This document shows positions 25,475-35,893 of a stretch of DNA of 64,000 bases, one piece after another. The first letter of the stretch is position 1; each line of letters starts with the position of its first letter. The stretch comes from Oceanospirillum sanctuarii. GTDB lineage: Bacteria > Pseudomonadota > Gammaproteobacteria > Pseudomonadales > Halomonadaceae. The notes beneath the pieces were generated by a model. That model was given only the letters and a program-made list of their open reading frames with translations. It ran no database searches and was not told where the DNA came from. The stretch spans positions 1,054,001 to 1,118,000 of the forward strand of contig NZ_MTBA01000004.1 of the NCBI RefSeq assembly GCF_002150805.1. The letters run 5' to 3'. The translations under genes and the position numbers were made by a program.

Positions 25475-28400
25475 TCAGTTTGCCCATACACGTGCGTTGC
25501 GGAACATACGCATCCAGGCACCATCCTCACTCCAGTCATCCGGAGCCCAGGAGTTGGTTACCGCACGGTAAACACGTTCAGGGTGCGGCATCATGATGGT
25601 CACACGACCGTCAGTGGTGGTCACACCGGTAACACCAGCAGGAGAACCGTTCGGGTTCGCCGGATAGGTTTCAGTTACCTTGCCGTAGTTGTCCACATAG
25701 CGCAGCGCCAGATTACCGCTGTCCAGCAGAGCATCCAGATGAGCTTCGCTGGTGAATTCAGCATGACCTTCACCGTGTGCCACTGCGATCGGCATACGGG
25801 AACCCGCCATACCCTGCAGGAACACAGACGGGCTGTCCTGAACTTCAACCATACAAACACGGGCTTCGAACTGCTCAGACTGGTTACGGACAAAGCGCGG
25901 CCAGTGCTCAGCACCCGGAATCAGCTCGTGCAGGTTAGACAGCATCTGACAGCCGTTACATACGCCCAGTGCAAAGGTATCTTCGCGGTGGAAGAAGTTC
26001 TTGAACTGCTCGCGGGCGGTAGCGTTGAACAGAATGCTCTTCGCCCAACCTTCACCGGCACCCAGAACGTCACCGTAAGAGAAGCCGCCACAGGCAACCA
26101 GACCACGGAACTGATCCAGCGTGACACGACCTTCCAGAATGTCGCTCATGTGCACGTCAACCGCAGCGAAACCGGCACGATCGAAGGCTGCAGCCATTTC
26201 GATCTGACCGTTAACACCCTGCTCACGTACGATCGCCACTTTCGGACGGTTGCCGGAAGTGATCAGAGGTGCAGCGATATCTTCATTAACATCGTAAGTC
26301 AGTTCAGCGTGCAGCCCCGGATTGGTGGAATCCAGCAGGCCGTCGAACTCTTCCAGTGCACAGTCTGCGTTGTCACGCAGCGCCTGAATGCGGTAGCTGG
26401 TTTCGCTCCACTTACGCTGGTAGTTCACACGGGCATTTTCCAGAACCGCTTCACCGTCATAAGTGAAACGTACCCAGTCTTCGTCATTCAGCTCACCGAT
26501 AACCGCTACGCAGTCACCCAGACCCGCTGCCTGGAACTGAGCCAGAACTGCTTCAGAATCCTCACGGGAGATCTGAACTACAGCACCCAACTCTTCGTTG
26601 AACAGGGCTGCCAGAACATCCTGATCCGCATCGCTGTCTGCGATCAGATCCAGTTTGATGTTCAGACCGGTATGACCGGCAAAAGACATCTCGGTCAGAG
26701 TTGCGAACAGACCACCATCAGAACGGTCATGGTAAGCCAGCAGCTTGCCGTCCTGATTCAGACCCTGAATAACGGCAAAGAAGGCTTTCAGGTCTTCAGC
26801 ATCATCCAGATCCGGTGCTTCGTTACCCACCTGATTGAATACCTGCGCCAGCGCAGAACCGCCCAGACGATTCTTGCCACGACCCAGATCGATCAGCAGC
26901 AGGTCGGTATCACCTTTGTCAGTACGCAGTTCAGGGGTCAAGGTCTTACGGGCATCGCCAACAGGAGCAAAACCGGTAATCACCAGAGACAGCGGAGACG
27001 TTACCGCTTTCTCTTCGCCGTTATCGTCCCAAACGGTACGCATGGACATGGAGTCCTTACCTACCGGAATCGCGATATCCAGTTCAGGAGCCAGTTCCAT
27101 ACCTACCGCTTTCACGGTGTCGAACAGCGCCTGATTTTCGCCGTTGTGGCTCGCTGCAGACATCCAGTTAGCGGACAGCTTGATGTCGCCCATCTTGTTG
27201 ATCTGAGCTGCAGCCAGGTTAGTAATGGTTTCACCAACCGCCATACGACCGGACGCCGCCGGGTTGATCAGCGCCAGCGGAGTACGCTCGCCCATCGCCA
27301 TCGCTTCACCGGTAGTGGCATCCTGAGTGGTGGTAGTTACCGCTACGTCAGCAACCGGCACCTGCCAAGGACCTACCATCTGGTCACGGGCAACCATACC
27401 GGTAATAGAACGGTCACCAATGGTGATCAGGAAGTTTTTGCTGGCTACGGTCGGCAGCTGCAGAACGCGCTTAGCGGCTTCTTTCAGCTCAACACCTTCC
27501 AGCTTCAGCTCAGGCAGCTCAGGATTTACGCGGTTAAATTCGCGGTGCATCTTAGGTGGCTTACCGAACAGAACGCTCATCGGCAGATCAACCGGCTCAT
27601 TGCTGAACACGGTATCGTGAACCGTCAGGTGCATCTCTTCCGTGGCTTCACCCACAACTGCAAACGGGCAACGCTCACGGGCACAAATCGCCTCAAACGC
27701 TTCCAGATTCTCAGGAGAAACGGCCATTACATAGCGTTCCTGAGATTCGTTACACCAGATTTCCAGCGGGCTCATGCCCGGCTCGTCATTCAGTACTTTA
27801 CGCAGATCGAACTGACCGCCACGCTCGCCATCTTTAACCAGCTCAGGCAGGGCGTTGGACAGACCACCGGCACCTACGTCGTGGATAAAGCTGATCGGGT
27901 TTTTGTCACCCAGCTGCCAGCACTGGTCGATCACTTCCTGACAGCGACGTTCCATCTCAGGGTTTTCACGCTGTACAGAAGCGAAGTCCAGATCTTCAGA
28001 ACTTGCGCCGGTCGCCATAGAAGAAGCAGCGCCACCGCCCAGACCGATCAGCATGGCAGGACCACCCAGAACGATCAGCTTGGCACCAACTTCGATCTCG
28101 CCTTTCTCAACGTGCTCGGCGCGGATGTTACCCATACCACCGGCCAGCATGATCGGCTTGTGGTAGCCCCACATTTCGGTGCCGTTCACACCGGTTGCTT
28201 CCTGTTCGAAAGTACGGAAGTAACCGTTCAGGTTAGGACGACCAAATTCGTTGTTAAATGCCGCACCACCCAAAGGTCCTTCGATCATGATATCCAGCGC
28301 AGAAACGATACGCTCCGGCTTACCATAACCCCCTTCCCAAGGCTGGTTGAACTGAGGAATGTTAAGGTTAGATACGGTGAAACCGGTCAGACCTGCTTTT

Positions 28401-29380
28401 GGCTTGGAGCCGCGACCGGTTGCACCCTCGTCACGGATCTCACCACCGGAACCGGTAGCCGCACCCGGGAAAGGTGCAATCGCTGTAGGGTGGTTATGGG
28501 TTTCCACCTTCATCAGCAGGTGAACCAGCTCGTTGTGTTTGGCGTATTCTTTCGTCTCAGGATTCGGGAAGAAGCGGTTCGCTTCGTGGCCCACGATTAC
28601 AGAGGCGTTGTCTTTATAAGCAGACAGAACATCAGTCGGGCTCTGCTCATAGGTATTCTTGATCATGCCGAACAGGGATTTCTCCTGCTGCTCGCCATCA
28701 ATCGTCCAGCTGGCGTTGAAGATCTTGTGACGGCAGTGCTCTGAGTTTGCCTGGGCAAACATCATCAGCTCAACGTCATTCGGGTTACGACCCAGATCGA
28801 TGAAACTTTGTACCAGATAGTCGATCTCATCTTCCGCCAGAGCAAGACCCAGAGACAGGTTAGCTTCTTCCAGAGCAGGACGACCACGACCCAGAATGTC
28901 CACTGAGGTCATCGGACGAGGTTGCTCGTGGCTGAACAGTGACGTTGCCTGATCCAGCTCAGCCAGTACGGCCTGAGTCATACGATCGTGCAGCAGATCT
29001 TTGATCACAGCCAGGTCGGTTTCCGAAGCGCTGGACACCTCAACGTAGTAAGCGATACCGCGCTCAATACGGCTGATCTCGTTCAGACCACAGTTGTGAG
29101 CGATGTCGGTCGCTTTGGAAGACCACGGAGAGATAGTTCCCGGGCGCGGCACAACCAGAAACAGCGTGCCGGAAGGCTCCTGCAGTTCTGATTTAGGGCC
29201 GTAACGCAGGATACGGTCCAGAACCGTTTGTTGCTCAGCGGTCAGATCAGCGGTCAGCTCTGCAAAGTGCATGAACTCAGCGTGAACATTCTGAACCGCT
29301 GGAACTGCATCTTGTAATGCAGACAGCAGCTTGCGGGTTCGGAAAGCAGAAAGGGCGGGCGCTCCACGCAATTTAAGCAT
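25475..29380 (-). CDS. purL: Phosphoribosylformylglycinamidine synthase PurL
   Basis: PurL converts FGAR and glutamine to FGAM, the fourth step of purine synthesis. At 1301 residues it is the large fused type. It has an N-terminal FGAR-AT domain ([19 protein letters not shown]) and two AIR-synthase-type ATP domains with landmarks [17 protein letters not shown] and [14 protein letters not shown], then [18 protein letters not shown]-terminal class I glutamine amidotransferase has its nucleophile Cys in [13 protein letters not shown] and His in [10 protein letters not shown]. The ATG at 29380 is used; the frame is open further upstream, but this start matches the family. It diverges from mltF, with tadA beyond, the order seen in E. 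coli. Confidence 0.98.
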   Translation of the reverse strand: MLKLRGAPALSAFRTRKLLSALQDAVPAVQNVHAEFMHFAELTADLTAEQQTVLDRILRYGPKSELQEPSGTLFLVVPRPGTISPWSSKATDIAHNCGLNEISRIERGIAYYVEVSSASETDLAVIKDLLHDRMTQAVLAELDQATSLFSHEQPRPMTSVDILGRGRPALEEANLSLGLALAEDEIDYLVQSFIDLGRNPNDVELMMFAQANSEHCRHKIFNASWTIDGEQQEKSLFGMIKNTYEQSPTDVLSAYKDNASVIVGHEANRFFPNPETKEYAKHNELVHLLMKVETHNHPTAIAPFPGAATGSGGEIRDEGATGRGSKPKAGLTGFTVSNLNIPQFNQPWEGGYGKPERIVSALDIMIEGPLGGAAFNNEFGRPNLNGYFRTFEQEATGVNGTEMWGYHKPIMLAGGMGNIRAEHVEKGEIEVGAKLIVLGGPAMLIGLGGGAASSMATGASSEDLDFASVQRENPEMERRCQEVIDQCWQLGDKNPISFIHDVGAGGLSNALPELVKDGERGGQFDLRKVLNDEPGMSPLEIWCNESQERYVMAVSPENLEAFEAICARERCPFAVVGEATEEMHLTVHDTVFSNEPVDLPMSVLFGKPPKMHREFNRVNPELPELKLEGVELKEAAKRVLQLPTVASKNFLITIGDRSITGMVARDQMVGPWQVPVADVAVTTTTQDATTGEAMAMGERTPLALINPAASGRMAVGETITNLAAAQINKMGDIKLSANWMSAASHNGENQALFDTVKAVGMELAPELDIAIPVGKDSMSMRTVWDDNGEEKAVTSPLSLVITGFAPVGDARKTLTPELRTDKGDTDLLLIDLGRGKNRLGGSALAQVFNQVGNEAPDLDDAEDLKAFFAVIQGLNQDGKLLAYHDRSDGGLFATLTEMSFAGHTGLNIKLDLIADSDADQDVLAALFNEELGAVVQISREDSEAVLAQFQAAGLGDCVAVIGELNDEDWVRFTYDGEAVLENARVNYQRKWSETSYRIQALRDNADCALEEFDGLLDSTNPGLHAELTYDVNEDIAAPLITSGNRPKVAIVREQGVNGQIEMAAAFDRAGFAAVDVHMSDILEGRVTLDQFRGLVACGGFSYGDVLGAGEGWAKSILFNATAREQFKNFFHREDTFALGVCNGCQMLSNLHELIPGAEHWPRFVRNQSEQFEARVCMVEVQDSPSVFLQGMAGSRMPIAVAHGEGHAEFTSEAHLDALLDSGNLALRYVDNYGKVTETYPANPNGSPAGVTGVTTTDGRVTIMMPHPERVYRAVTNSWAPDDWSEDGAWMRMFRNARVWAN

Positions 29381-29678
29381 GACGAAAAGAAGCCTCTTAA
29401 AAAAAATTCGGAAACCGGAACTTGTTCTACTATTTAAACAGGCAACAAAGATATAATTCAGTTGCACTGTTAAAAAACGGCAGAAATGATGAGGGGGCTA
29501 ATAATACTGCAAACCCTAGGTTTAAAGCCAATCTGAAGATGACTTTCTTGGCATATCACTTAGCAGAGTGTCATTTTCAGCAAAAAAAATGCGACAATAG
29601 GTCTCTGTACATTTTTTTCATCTGTGAGACAGTCGGCAACTCAGCGGTTAAACCAGCTACCGCCTTGATTACAGAACC

Positions 29679-31142
29679 GTGGTGAATATTGTGCTAAAGC
29701 AGCCTCTTTTACATTTTTCAAAGTTCACGTTAGCCGCAGCAACGCTGCTGGCTGCAGTGTCTTTGTCCGGCTGCAATCAACCCACCGTTCTGGAAGAAGT
29801 TAAGCAAACCGGCACACTGAAAATCCTCACCCGCAACACCCCGACAACTTACTATGAAGGCGCTGATGGTCCTGCCGGCCTCGAATACGAGCTGGCCAGT
29901 ATGTTTGCCGACCATCTGGGCGTAAAACTGGAAATCGACAGCAATCACGATATTCAGGACATCTATCAGTCTCTGGAAGAAGGTGATGCCCACCTGGCCG
30001 CAGCCGGCCTGGAAATCAGCCTCGAACGCACCAGCCAGGTCTATTTCAGCCAGAGTTATATGGACGTTCAGCCGGTTGTTATCTACAACCGAAAAGAGAA
30101 AACACCCCGCTCCATTGAAGACCTGATCGGAAAACAAACCGCCGTTATCGCAGGCACGAATAACGCTCAACTGTTGCGCGAACTGCAGCAGACTCATCCG
30201 AAGCTGAGCTGGAAAGAAACCAGCGATCTGGAAGCCACTGATCTGATCCGCATGGTGCATGATCAGGAGCTCGACGCCGCCATTATCAACTCCAATGAGT
30301 TCGATATTAACAAGGCCTACTACTCCCGGGCGAAAGAGGCCTTCAAGCTGGACGAACCCCATAAACTGGCTTGGGCGATGCCAAAGCATCGCGACAACAC
30401 CCTATACAATGCGGCCCGTGATTTCTTCAATCAGATCGAAGCTGATGGCACCCTGTCACAGGTAAAAGACCGCTATTTTGGTCACACCGAAGAGCTGAAT
30501 TACGTTGGTGTTCAGATTTTTTTACGACATATTCGCGGTCGTCTGCCCAAATACGAGAAGCACTTCAAACAGGCTGCAGAAAAGTACAATCTGGACTGGC
30601 GTTTATTAGCCGCGACCGGTTATCAGGAATCCCACTGGCGTCCCCGGGCAAAATCTCCCACCGGCGTTCGCGGTATCATGATGCTCACTCTGAACACTGC
30701 CAGCGATATGGGTGTGACCAACCGTCTTGATCCGAAACAGAGTATCTACGGCGGCGCACGCTATCTGTCTAAACTGATTCGCCGTATGCCGGAACAGATT
30801 CTGGAGCCGGATCGTACCTGGATGGCACTGGCTTCTTACAACGTGGGTTATGGTCATCTGGAAGATGCCCGGAAGATCACCGAGCACATGAAGAAAGACC
30901 CGAATAAATGGATCGATGTGCGGGAACATCTGCCACTACTGCAGAAACGTAACTGGTACCGCTTCACCAAACACGGCTTTGCCCGCGGTGAAGAGCCGGT
31001 ACATTACGTGCAGAACATCCGCCAGTATTACGATATTCTGACCTGGTATGACAGCCGCCTGCAGCAGGTTGCACAGAATCAGGCAACCGAACAGACTGTT
31101 GATGAAGCCGTCAGCTTCAGCATTGTTCCACCGGTTCTTTAA
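29679..31142 (+). CDS. mltF: Membrane-bound lytic murein transglycosylase F
   Basis: MltF cleaves peptidoglycan strands to 1,6-anhydro-muropeptides at the outer membrane. The 487-residue protein starts with a lipoprotein signal (lipobox LSGC, Cys32). It then has an SBP_bac_3-like domain (about 40-265) and a lytic transglycosylase SLT domain (about 290-450), whose catalytic Glu lies in LLAATGYQESHWRPRA, followed by GVRGIMMLTLNTA and MALASYNVGYGH. The start is a GTG at 29679, one of two consecutive GTG codons. About 300 bases separate it from divergent purL, with no obvious PurR site. Confidence 0.96.
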   Translation: MVNIVLKQPLLHFSKFTLAAATLLAAVSLSGCNQPTVLEEVKQTGTLKILTRNTPTTYYEGADGPAGLEYELASMFADHLGVKLEIDSNHDIQDIYQSLEEGDAHLAAAGLEISLERTSQVYFSQSYMDVQPVVIYNRKEKTPRSIEDLIGKQTAVIAGTNNAQLLRELQQTHPKLSWKETSDLEATDLIRMVHDQELDAAIINSNEFDINKAYYSRAKEAFKLDEPHKLAWAMPKHRDNTLYNAARDFFNQIEADGTLSQVKDRYFGHTEELNYVGVQIFLRHIRGRLPKYEKHFKQAAEKYNLDWRLLAATGYQESHWRPRAKSPTGVRGIMMLTLNTASDMGVTNRLDPKQSIYGGARYLSKLIRRMPEQILEPDRTWMALASYNVGYGHLEDARKITEHMKKDPNKWIDVREHLPLLQKRNWYRFTKHGFARGEEPVHYVQNIRQYYDILTWYDSRLQQVAQNQATEQTVDEAVSFSIVPPVL

Positions 31143-31178
31143 AGAGATCTTTTAGAGCAATTTAAGAATTCTTCAGCC

Positions 31179-31640
31179 CTAACGATCCTTCCTGCGTTCC
31201 GCAAAAAAAGCCTTCATAATCTGCTTACTTTTCCCTGATAAAAGCCCACCGGTAACAGCTACTTTATGGTTGTACCAGGGCTGCGCAAACAGATTACAGA
31301 TACTCTCATTCACACCGGTTCGTGGCTCTGCCGCACCGTAATACACATGACGGATACGGCTGTGGATAATAGCCCCCGCACACATGGTGCAGGGTTCCAA
31401 CGTGACATAGAGGTCGCACTCATTCAGGCGATAATTATCCAGCTGCTTCGCCGCATCCCGCAGCGCCATAATCTCAGCGTGAGCCGTGGGATCACAGCCT
31501 GCAACCGGCTGATTCCAACCCCGGCCGACAATCTCTCCGTTATAAACCACTACCGCACCAACCGGCACCTCACCTTCATCAGCAGCCTGTTGCGCCAGCT
31601 CTAACGCCCTGTGCATGAAATATTCCGGCTTACGACTCAT
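31179..31640 (-). CDS. tadA: tRNA-specific adenosine deaminase TadA
   Basis: TadA deaminates A34 of tRNA-Arg(ACG) to inosine. The 153-residue protein contains the zinc and proton-shuttle motif PTAHAEIMALRDA (HAE) and the second zinc motif LEPCTMCAGAIIHSRI (PCxxC). The family signature YYGAAEPRTGVNES, C-terminal to these, separates it from cytidine deaminases. It begins at ATG 31640 and is convergent with mltF, preserving the purL/mltF/tadA neighbourhood of enterobacteria. Confidence 0.96.
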   Translation of the reverse strand: MSRKPEYFMHRALELAQQAADEGEVPVGAVVVYNGEIVGRGWNQPVAGCDPTAHAEIMALRDAAKQLDNYRLNECDLYVTLEPCTMCAGAIIHSRIRHVYYGAAEPRTGVNESICNLFAQPWYNHKVAVTGGLLSGKSKQIMKAFFAERRKDR

Positions 31641-31941
31641 AATTTACAAACAATCCTATCAACGATGCTAAGCAACAGACCTGCAACACACTGAAGCAAA
31701 AGCAGAAGGTCATTGTGTCTGTGCTTATGATAATCTGTTTTCCTGTCATCGTGACACTTAACAACAGAACCAAGAACCGAATACCAAAACACTTATATTT
31801 AAAAACCAAACACTTAATACCTGAGCCATCACATGACGTGCTGGCAACCGGCTAATTCCTGTGTCCTTTAACCAGCACGATTCCCGCTGGCGGTCAGCAG
31901 AAAGGAAAGCGCCGGACAGATTAGCCGGAGGTGCGCACTTT
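31641..31941. other. Intergenic region between tadA and the solute-binding protein gene
   Basis: About 300 AT-rich bases between divergent genes. Apart from the GGAGGT site at 31927-31932 that sets the downstream start, I recognise nothing specific. Confidence 0.4.
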
Positions 31942-32766
31942 ATGTCTTTTACCCGTTTCACATCGGTCAAAAAAACCGCCTCAGCACTTGGCCTAGGCCT
32001 GATCACCCTGTTGCCAATCTCTCTGGCAGAGGCCGCCCCCATTCGCTTTCTCGTAGGATATCCAACGGAAGCCAGTGCTCCCTACTATCTGGATTCCGGT
32101 ACTGAAGTTCCGGCCAACAATCCCGGTTACAGCGTGGAGGTAATGCAGGAAGTGGGCAAGCGGGTCAAAGAGGTTCGCTTCCAGCTGGTACGCTGTGACT
32201 TTGAAGACTGCCTTGAACAGATCAAGACCGGCAAACTGGATGGGCTTTTTAATGTCCCTTACCGTGAGCACTGGCTGTTTACCGGCAAATACCCCTTCAC
32301 CAAGGCCAAGGTTGATCCCCGCCAGAGACTGTACGGTGAAGAGTATGCTCTCTACCGCATCAAGGATAACCGCCGCGTCACCACTGATGGTGATCGTATT
32401 TACGGCCTGAAAGGCCAGAGTGTTGCGGTGAAAACCGACAGCCCTGTGATTTCGCTACTGGAAGAAAACAACTATCCGGTCATCAGCTTCCCGACCACCA
32501 CGGAAGCTCTTCAGGCGATGCTGCAGCGTGAAGTACCGGCAACAGTTCTGGTCGCCGAGCATGTGGAAACCCTTGCCCGTATGCACCCTGAGCTGGGCGA
32601 CCTTATCAGCCGCGCCGAATACAGCCTGTTTGAGGAAGATTACTATCTGATGCTGAGCCGCCAGTTCTATGCCAAAAAACCCTGGCTGGCTGAGAAGATC
32701 TGGACAGAACAAACCAAAGTTCAGCAGGAACTGGCTGAAAAACTGGCGAATAAATATATCCGCTGA
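31942..32766 (+). CDS. Periplasmic solute-binding protein, SBP_bac_3 family (orphan)
   Basis: The 274-residue protein begins with a signal peptide (SALGLGLITLLPISLAEAA) and continues as an amino-acid-type periplasmic binding domain: APIRFLVGYPTEASAPYYLD, VEVMQEVGKRV, LDGLFNVPYREHWLFTGKYPF, and KGQSVAVKTDSPVISLLE. The ATG at 31942 is set by GGAGGT nine bases upstream; the frame extends 27 codons further but without a signal peptide. No ABC permease or ATPase is nearby and the protein stands alone between tadA and a terminator. It may feed an unlinked transporter or act as a sensor partner. Confidence 0.8.
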   Translation: MSFTRFTSVKKTASALGLGLITLLPISLAEAAPIRFLVGYPTEASAPYYLDSGTEVPANNPGYSVEVMQEVGKRVKEVRFQLVRCDFEDCLEQIKTGKLDGLFNVPYREHWLFTGKYPFTKAKVDPRQRLYGEEYALYRIKDNRRVTTDGDRIYGLKGQSVAVKTDSPVISLLEENNYPVISFPTTTEALQAMLQREVPATVLVAEHVETLARMHPELGDLISRAEYSLFEEDYYLMLSRQFYAKKPWLAEKIWTEQTKVQQELAEKLANKYIR

Positions 32767-32795
32767 TTCTCACCTTTATCGGATCATACAAACGC

Positions 32796-32821
32796 AAAAA
32801 AGCCCCTTTCGGGGCTTTTTT
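32796..32821. terminator. Bidirectional terminator
   Basis: Six A, GCCCC, loop TTTC, GGGGC and six T between the convergent solute-binding protein gene and the acidic secreted protein gene. Confidence 0.85.
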
Positions 32822-32839
32822 GGTGGGGATTAAGCTTCT

Positions 32840-33991
32840 TTATTCAGAGGAGGTTGATTCTTCCTGCTTAGGGCAGAAGTTACCGTTACCGCCGTCTTCT
32901 TCTGTCACACAGTCACCAAACGATTCGAAGTGAATAGCCAGATAAGCTTCTGTGCCAGTAAAGCTTCGCGTTACCGAATAGGATTGCTGTTCAGTTTCAA
33001 ACTCTTCCTGATAGCCCAGCTGCCCAGGAGCAACAGTACAGGTGTGATTATCACCTACGAAGATCTGAATCTTCTTAAAGCCATAATCTTCAAAAATCTG
33101 AACATCAATATCAACTTCGCCGGCAGCACCATCAAAGGTAATTGTTGCATTACCAATATGACTACCTTTTGTTAGTACATTCTGACCTGCAGCGGCGTAG
33201 ATAGGATAAGTTCCTGTAGCACCAGCCATAATAGGACCTACTGACCAACCCCATTTAGATGACAGCGAGCCCACATTATTCTCATCATCGGTTCCACGGA
33301 TATCATCGGCACCACAGCTTAAAAGGCTAGTGAACTCAGTTTCACCGACAACCCAAGCAGTTTCACCACCGCGATAACCATCATCACCCGGACCATCCGG
33401 ATCATCGTCACAAGTCACGACAAAATTAAAGCTGCTACGGGTCGCCCAGCTACCGCGATCAACAACACGATCACCGTCACTCCAACCGGTTTCAGTCTGA
33501 TAGCCGCTGATGTCATTCCCCATACCAACAACAGCATGTGCCATCACATAGAAAGGCGACAATTCGACGCCACACAGAGCATTCAGATCCGCAAAGGTAT
33601 CGGTGAATGAATACAGAGGAATCGAAACCGAGTAATTATCCACCCACTCGATATTTCCTGAGTTGTAAGGGAAGTTACCGATTTTAGGATTACCCTTTTT
33701 GTTTTGCGGATAATCGTCCGCAAACTCACCTGCCCAGGTGTGGGTCTCGCCCAACATCCAGCCGTCTTGAGTCTGATAATCGACAACCAGATTCTCACCA
33801 TCAATGCTCAGGCAAACATCGCCTGCATCAATATTTTGGCCCGCCATTAAATCGAAGCATTGAGTTTCGGGATCAATCGATAGAACAGCATTATTCGCAT
33901 TGGCAGTGAAAGAGGCCGAGAGGAGTAAAGCGCCGGCAACAGCGGGAAGCATGCTCTGCTTCAGGACTGTCGATAGGTTTGTCTGTTTCAT
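32840..33991 (-). CDS. Acidic secreted protein of unknown function
   Basis: A 383-residue exported protein whose family I cannot name. A signal peptide is clear (LKQSMLPAVAGALLLSASFTANA). The mature part has the segment LVVDYQTQDGWMLGETHTWAGEF, an Asp/Gly-rich loop (TCDDDPDGPGDDGYRGGETA) that could bind Ca2+, and several Cys (QCFDLM, DVCLSI, NALCGVEL, LSCGADD, GDCVTEE, NFCPKQ) that could form disulfides. The GETHTWAG style of repeat resembles beta-sandwich domains of surface proteins. The ATG at 33991 follows GGGGA; an in-frame ATG at 34039 lacks a site. It is divergent from the ectoine-degradation genes. Confidence 0.7.
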   Translation of the reverse strand: MKQTNLSTVLKQSMLPAVAGALLLSASFTANANNAVLSIDPETQCFDLMAGQNIDAGDVCLSIDGENLVVDYQTQDGWMLGETHTWAGEFADDYPQNKKGNPKIGNFPYNSGNIEWVDNYSVSIPLYSFTDTFADLNALCGVELSPFYVMAHAVVGMGNDISGYQTETGWSDGDRVVDRGSWATRSSFNFVVTCDDDPDGPGDDGYRGGETAWVVGETEFTSLLSCGADDIRGTDDENNVGSLSSKWGWSVGPIMAGATGTYPIYAAAGQNVLTKGSHIGNATITFDGAAGEVDIDVQIFEDYGFKKIQIFVGDNHTCTVAPGQLGYQEEFETEQQSYSVTRSFTGTEAYLAIHFESFGDCVTEEDGGNGNFCPKQEESTSSE

Positions 33992-34038
33992 GAGTATGTC
34001 CCCACTTATTGTTGTCTTACGATACACAGTGTAACGCA

Positions 34039-34080
34039 ATGTAAAGAAAGCAATAGGAGAAATACTACATAACTTTACAT
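34039..34080. promoter_or_regulatory. Inverted repeat in the divergent region upstream of doeB2
   Basis: ATGTAAAG (34039-34046) and CTTTACAT (34073-34080) form a perfect eight-base inverted repeat 26 bases apart, next to an eleven-base palindrome TACAC A GTGTA (34023-34033). The position between two divergent genes fits operator sites for either one. Confidence 0.3.
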
Positions 34081-34208
34081 AAGAAGATGAAGATAAATAT
34101 TCTGACCAATTACAACCCGGCCTGAAGCTTGCGGTTTGTATCGTGAGGACTAGGGTAAGAGGAGCACAATTTAAACGAGGTAAAGCAATTCAAGATCAGG
34201 AGGATCCT

Positions 34209-35447
34209 GTGGCCAAACCGATAAAAGTTATTAAAAATCAAACCAATACGCCAGAAGACAGCGAAAAGCTCTGGAGTGAAATCACTCGACAGGCGACCGG
34301 GCTACGCCACCTGTTACATCGTCAGCCAGAGCTGACCTGGCAGGAAGCTAAAACCAGCCAGACCATTCGACACTATCTCGACAGCCTTCAGATACCTTGG
34401 CGAAAATGTGAACAGTTTGGCACTTTAGCGACACTGGCTCCTGAAGCATCGGGCACTCATATCGCGCTGCGTGGGGATATAGATGCCCTCCCGATTCAGG
34501 AAGAAGCAGCTGTCAGTTACGCTTCGAACACTCCCGGCTGTATGCACGCCTGCGGTCACGATGGCCACACCGCAGCCCTTTGGGCGACTGCCGCCTGGTT
34601 AAAAGCCCATGAGGATCAGTTACCAGGGCCTGTCACTCTTATTTTTCAGCCTGCAGAAGAAGGCGGCCACGGCGCTAAAGCACTGATCGATGCGGGAGCG
34701 CTGAACGGTATTGACTGTATCTATGGTTGGCACAACTGGCCTGCCATCCCTTTTGGTCAGGCGGTTTGCCCCAATGGCACTGTCATGGCGGGTAACGGCA
34801 CCTTTCATATCCGGGTAAGAGGGCAAGGTGGCCATGCCAGCCAACCGGAACTCTGCCGTGACCCTCTTCTGGCGGGAGCAGCCATGGTGCTCAATCTGCA
34901 GCAAATTATCAGCCGCCGGATCGCCCCGCAGGATGCTGCCGTGGTCAGCGTCTGTTCTTTCAAGGCAGAAAGTGCCGCCACCGTGATTCCGGAACAGGCC
35001 TTGATCGAAGGCAGTATTCGTCTGTCGAAGCCGGAGCTGCGCCAGCCCATCAATCAGCTGATCGAACAGATCTGTCAGGATACCGCCCGCAGCTACGGGG
35101 TCGAAGTGGAGATCGAGATACGCCCCCGCTACGAGGCAACGATCAATCACCCGAAAGCTGCCGCCAACTTTCGTCAGGCGCTGCAGGATCACCTGGGAGA
35201 CAACTGGCAAAGTAATACTCCCACGCCCATTATGGCATCGGAGGATTTCAGCTATTACCTGCAACAGACTCCAGGAGCCTTTGCCCTGATCGGCATGGCT
35301 GAAGATGATGCCTTCACCAAACCTTGCCACAGCCCTCTCTATCAATTTAATGATCGTTTGCTGCCCAAGGTTGTTGCTCTGTTTGCTTCGCTAACCGGAG
35401 CACCACTGCCACCGGAATCTAAACTCTGCGCCAGTTCAAAGGGCTGA
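34209..35447 (+). CDS. doeB2: N2-acetyl-diaminobutyrate deacetylase, M20 amidohydrolase type (DoeB2-like)
   Basis: The 412-residue protein is an M20 zinc amidohydrolase: RHLLHRQPELTWQE, RGDIDALPIQEEA (metal Asp and general base region), GCMHACGHDGHTAALW, FQPAEEGGHGAKALI and SRIRLS-type late motifs. From its position before doeD, doeA and doeC it is assigned as the deacetylase that releases 2,4-diaminobutyrate from N-alpha-acetyl-diaminobutyrate, the product of ectoine hydrolase. The classical DoeB is of the AstE/AspA family; the M20 version is a recognised alternative. The start is GTG at 34209 with AGGAGG six bases upstream. Another acyl-amino-acid substrate is possible. Confidence 0.72.
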   Translation: MAKPIKVIKNQTNTPEDSEKLWSEITRQATGLRHLLHRQPELTWQEAKTSQTIRHYLDSLQIPWRKCEQFGTLATLAPEASGTHIALRGDIDALPIQEEAAVSYASNTPGCMHACGHDGHTAALWATAAWLKAHEDQLPGPVTLIFQPAEEGGHGAKALIDAGALNGIDCIYGWHNWPAIPFGQAVCPNGTVMAGNGTFHIRVRGQGGHASQPELCRDPLLAGAAMVLNLQQIISRRIAPQDAAVVSVCSFKAESAATVIPEQALIEGSIRLSKPELRQPINQLIEQICQDTARSYGVEVEIEIRPRYEATINHPKAAANFRQALQDHLGDNWQSNTPTPIMASEDFSYYLQQTPGAFALIGMAEDDAFTKPCHSPLYQFNDRLLPKVVALFASLTGAPLPPESKLCASSKG

Positions 35448-35893
35448 ATTGACAGGAAACCAGAGCCAACGATTTTCCAGCCACCTGACAACAAAATCGA
35501 CAAAATTCATAAATTAACGGCTAATTTCGGGAAAAAGATTAAAAATACTTATAAAAATTCATTTCTGAACCAGCCTTGCAGGATCGCTTTATCTCTCCTA
35601 CGTTGAAGGCAGACCATTAAAAAACCGCCGTTTGCTCCACTTCCGGTAAGGGTTCATTTCCTGCCTGAAGCGGCCCATGCAACCGGCGGCTTTTTTTCAG
35701 CCGGAGCTCTGAATCCGGCAAGGTCTGTCATCATTTTGGTCAGTGGAAACCAAGCCTGACCCGGTCACTTTCCGACCGGCTTTATTGGTTCATAACTGGC
35801 TGCATTTAAATACCGTGCCGCCGCAATGGTGGTACCGACACACTGACTTAAAAGGGAAAAGACGACTCCCGACAGGTCAGTTTTGGAGGGGTT
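35448..35893 (+). promoter_or_regulatory. Long structured leader upstream of doeD
   Basis: The 446-base gap between doeB2 and doeD contains a terminator-like hairpin (CCGCCGTTTGC 35625-35635 with GCAACCGGCGG 35679-35689, then seven T), a second hairpin CCGGA/TCCGG (35701-35718) and a third CCGGTC/GACCGG (35761-35779). A possible TTGCAG-17-TACGTT promoter starts at 35577. It may end a small RNA or attenuate doeDAC transcription. GGAGGGG before the ATG at 35894 gives the doeD start. Confidence 0.45.

Noticed and set aside
25445-28744. 1099-codon open frame on the plus strand
   Set aside because: It lies wholly antisense to purL, is composed of unusual residues (His, Gln, Arg, Thr rich) and has no domain pattern; it is a codon-bias shadow.
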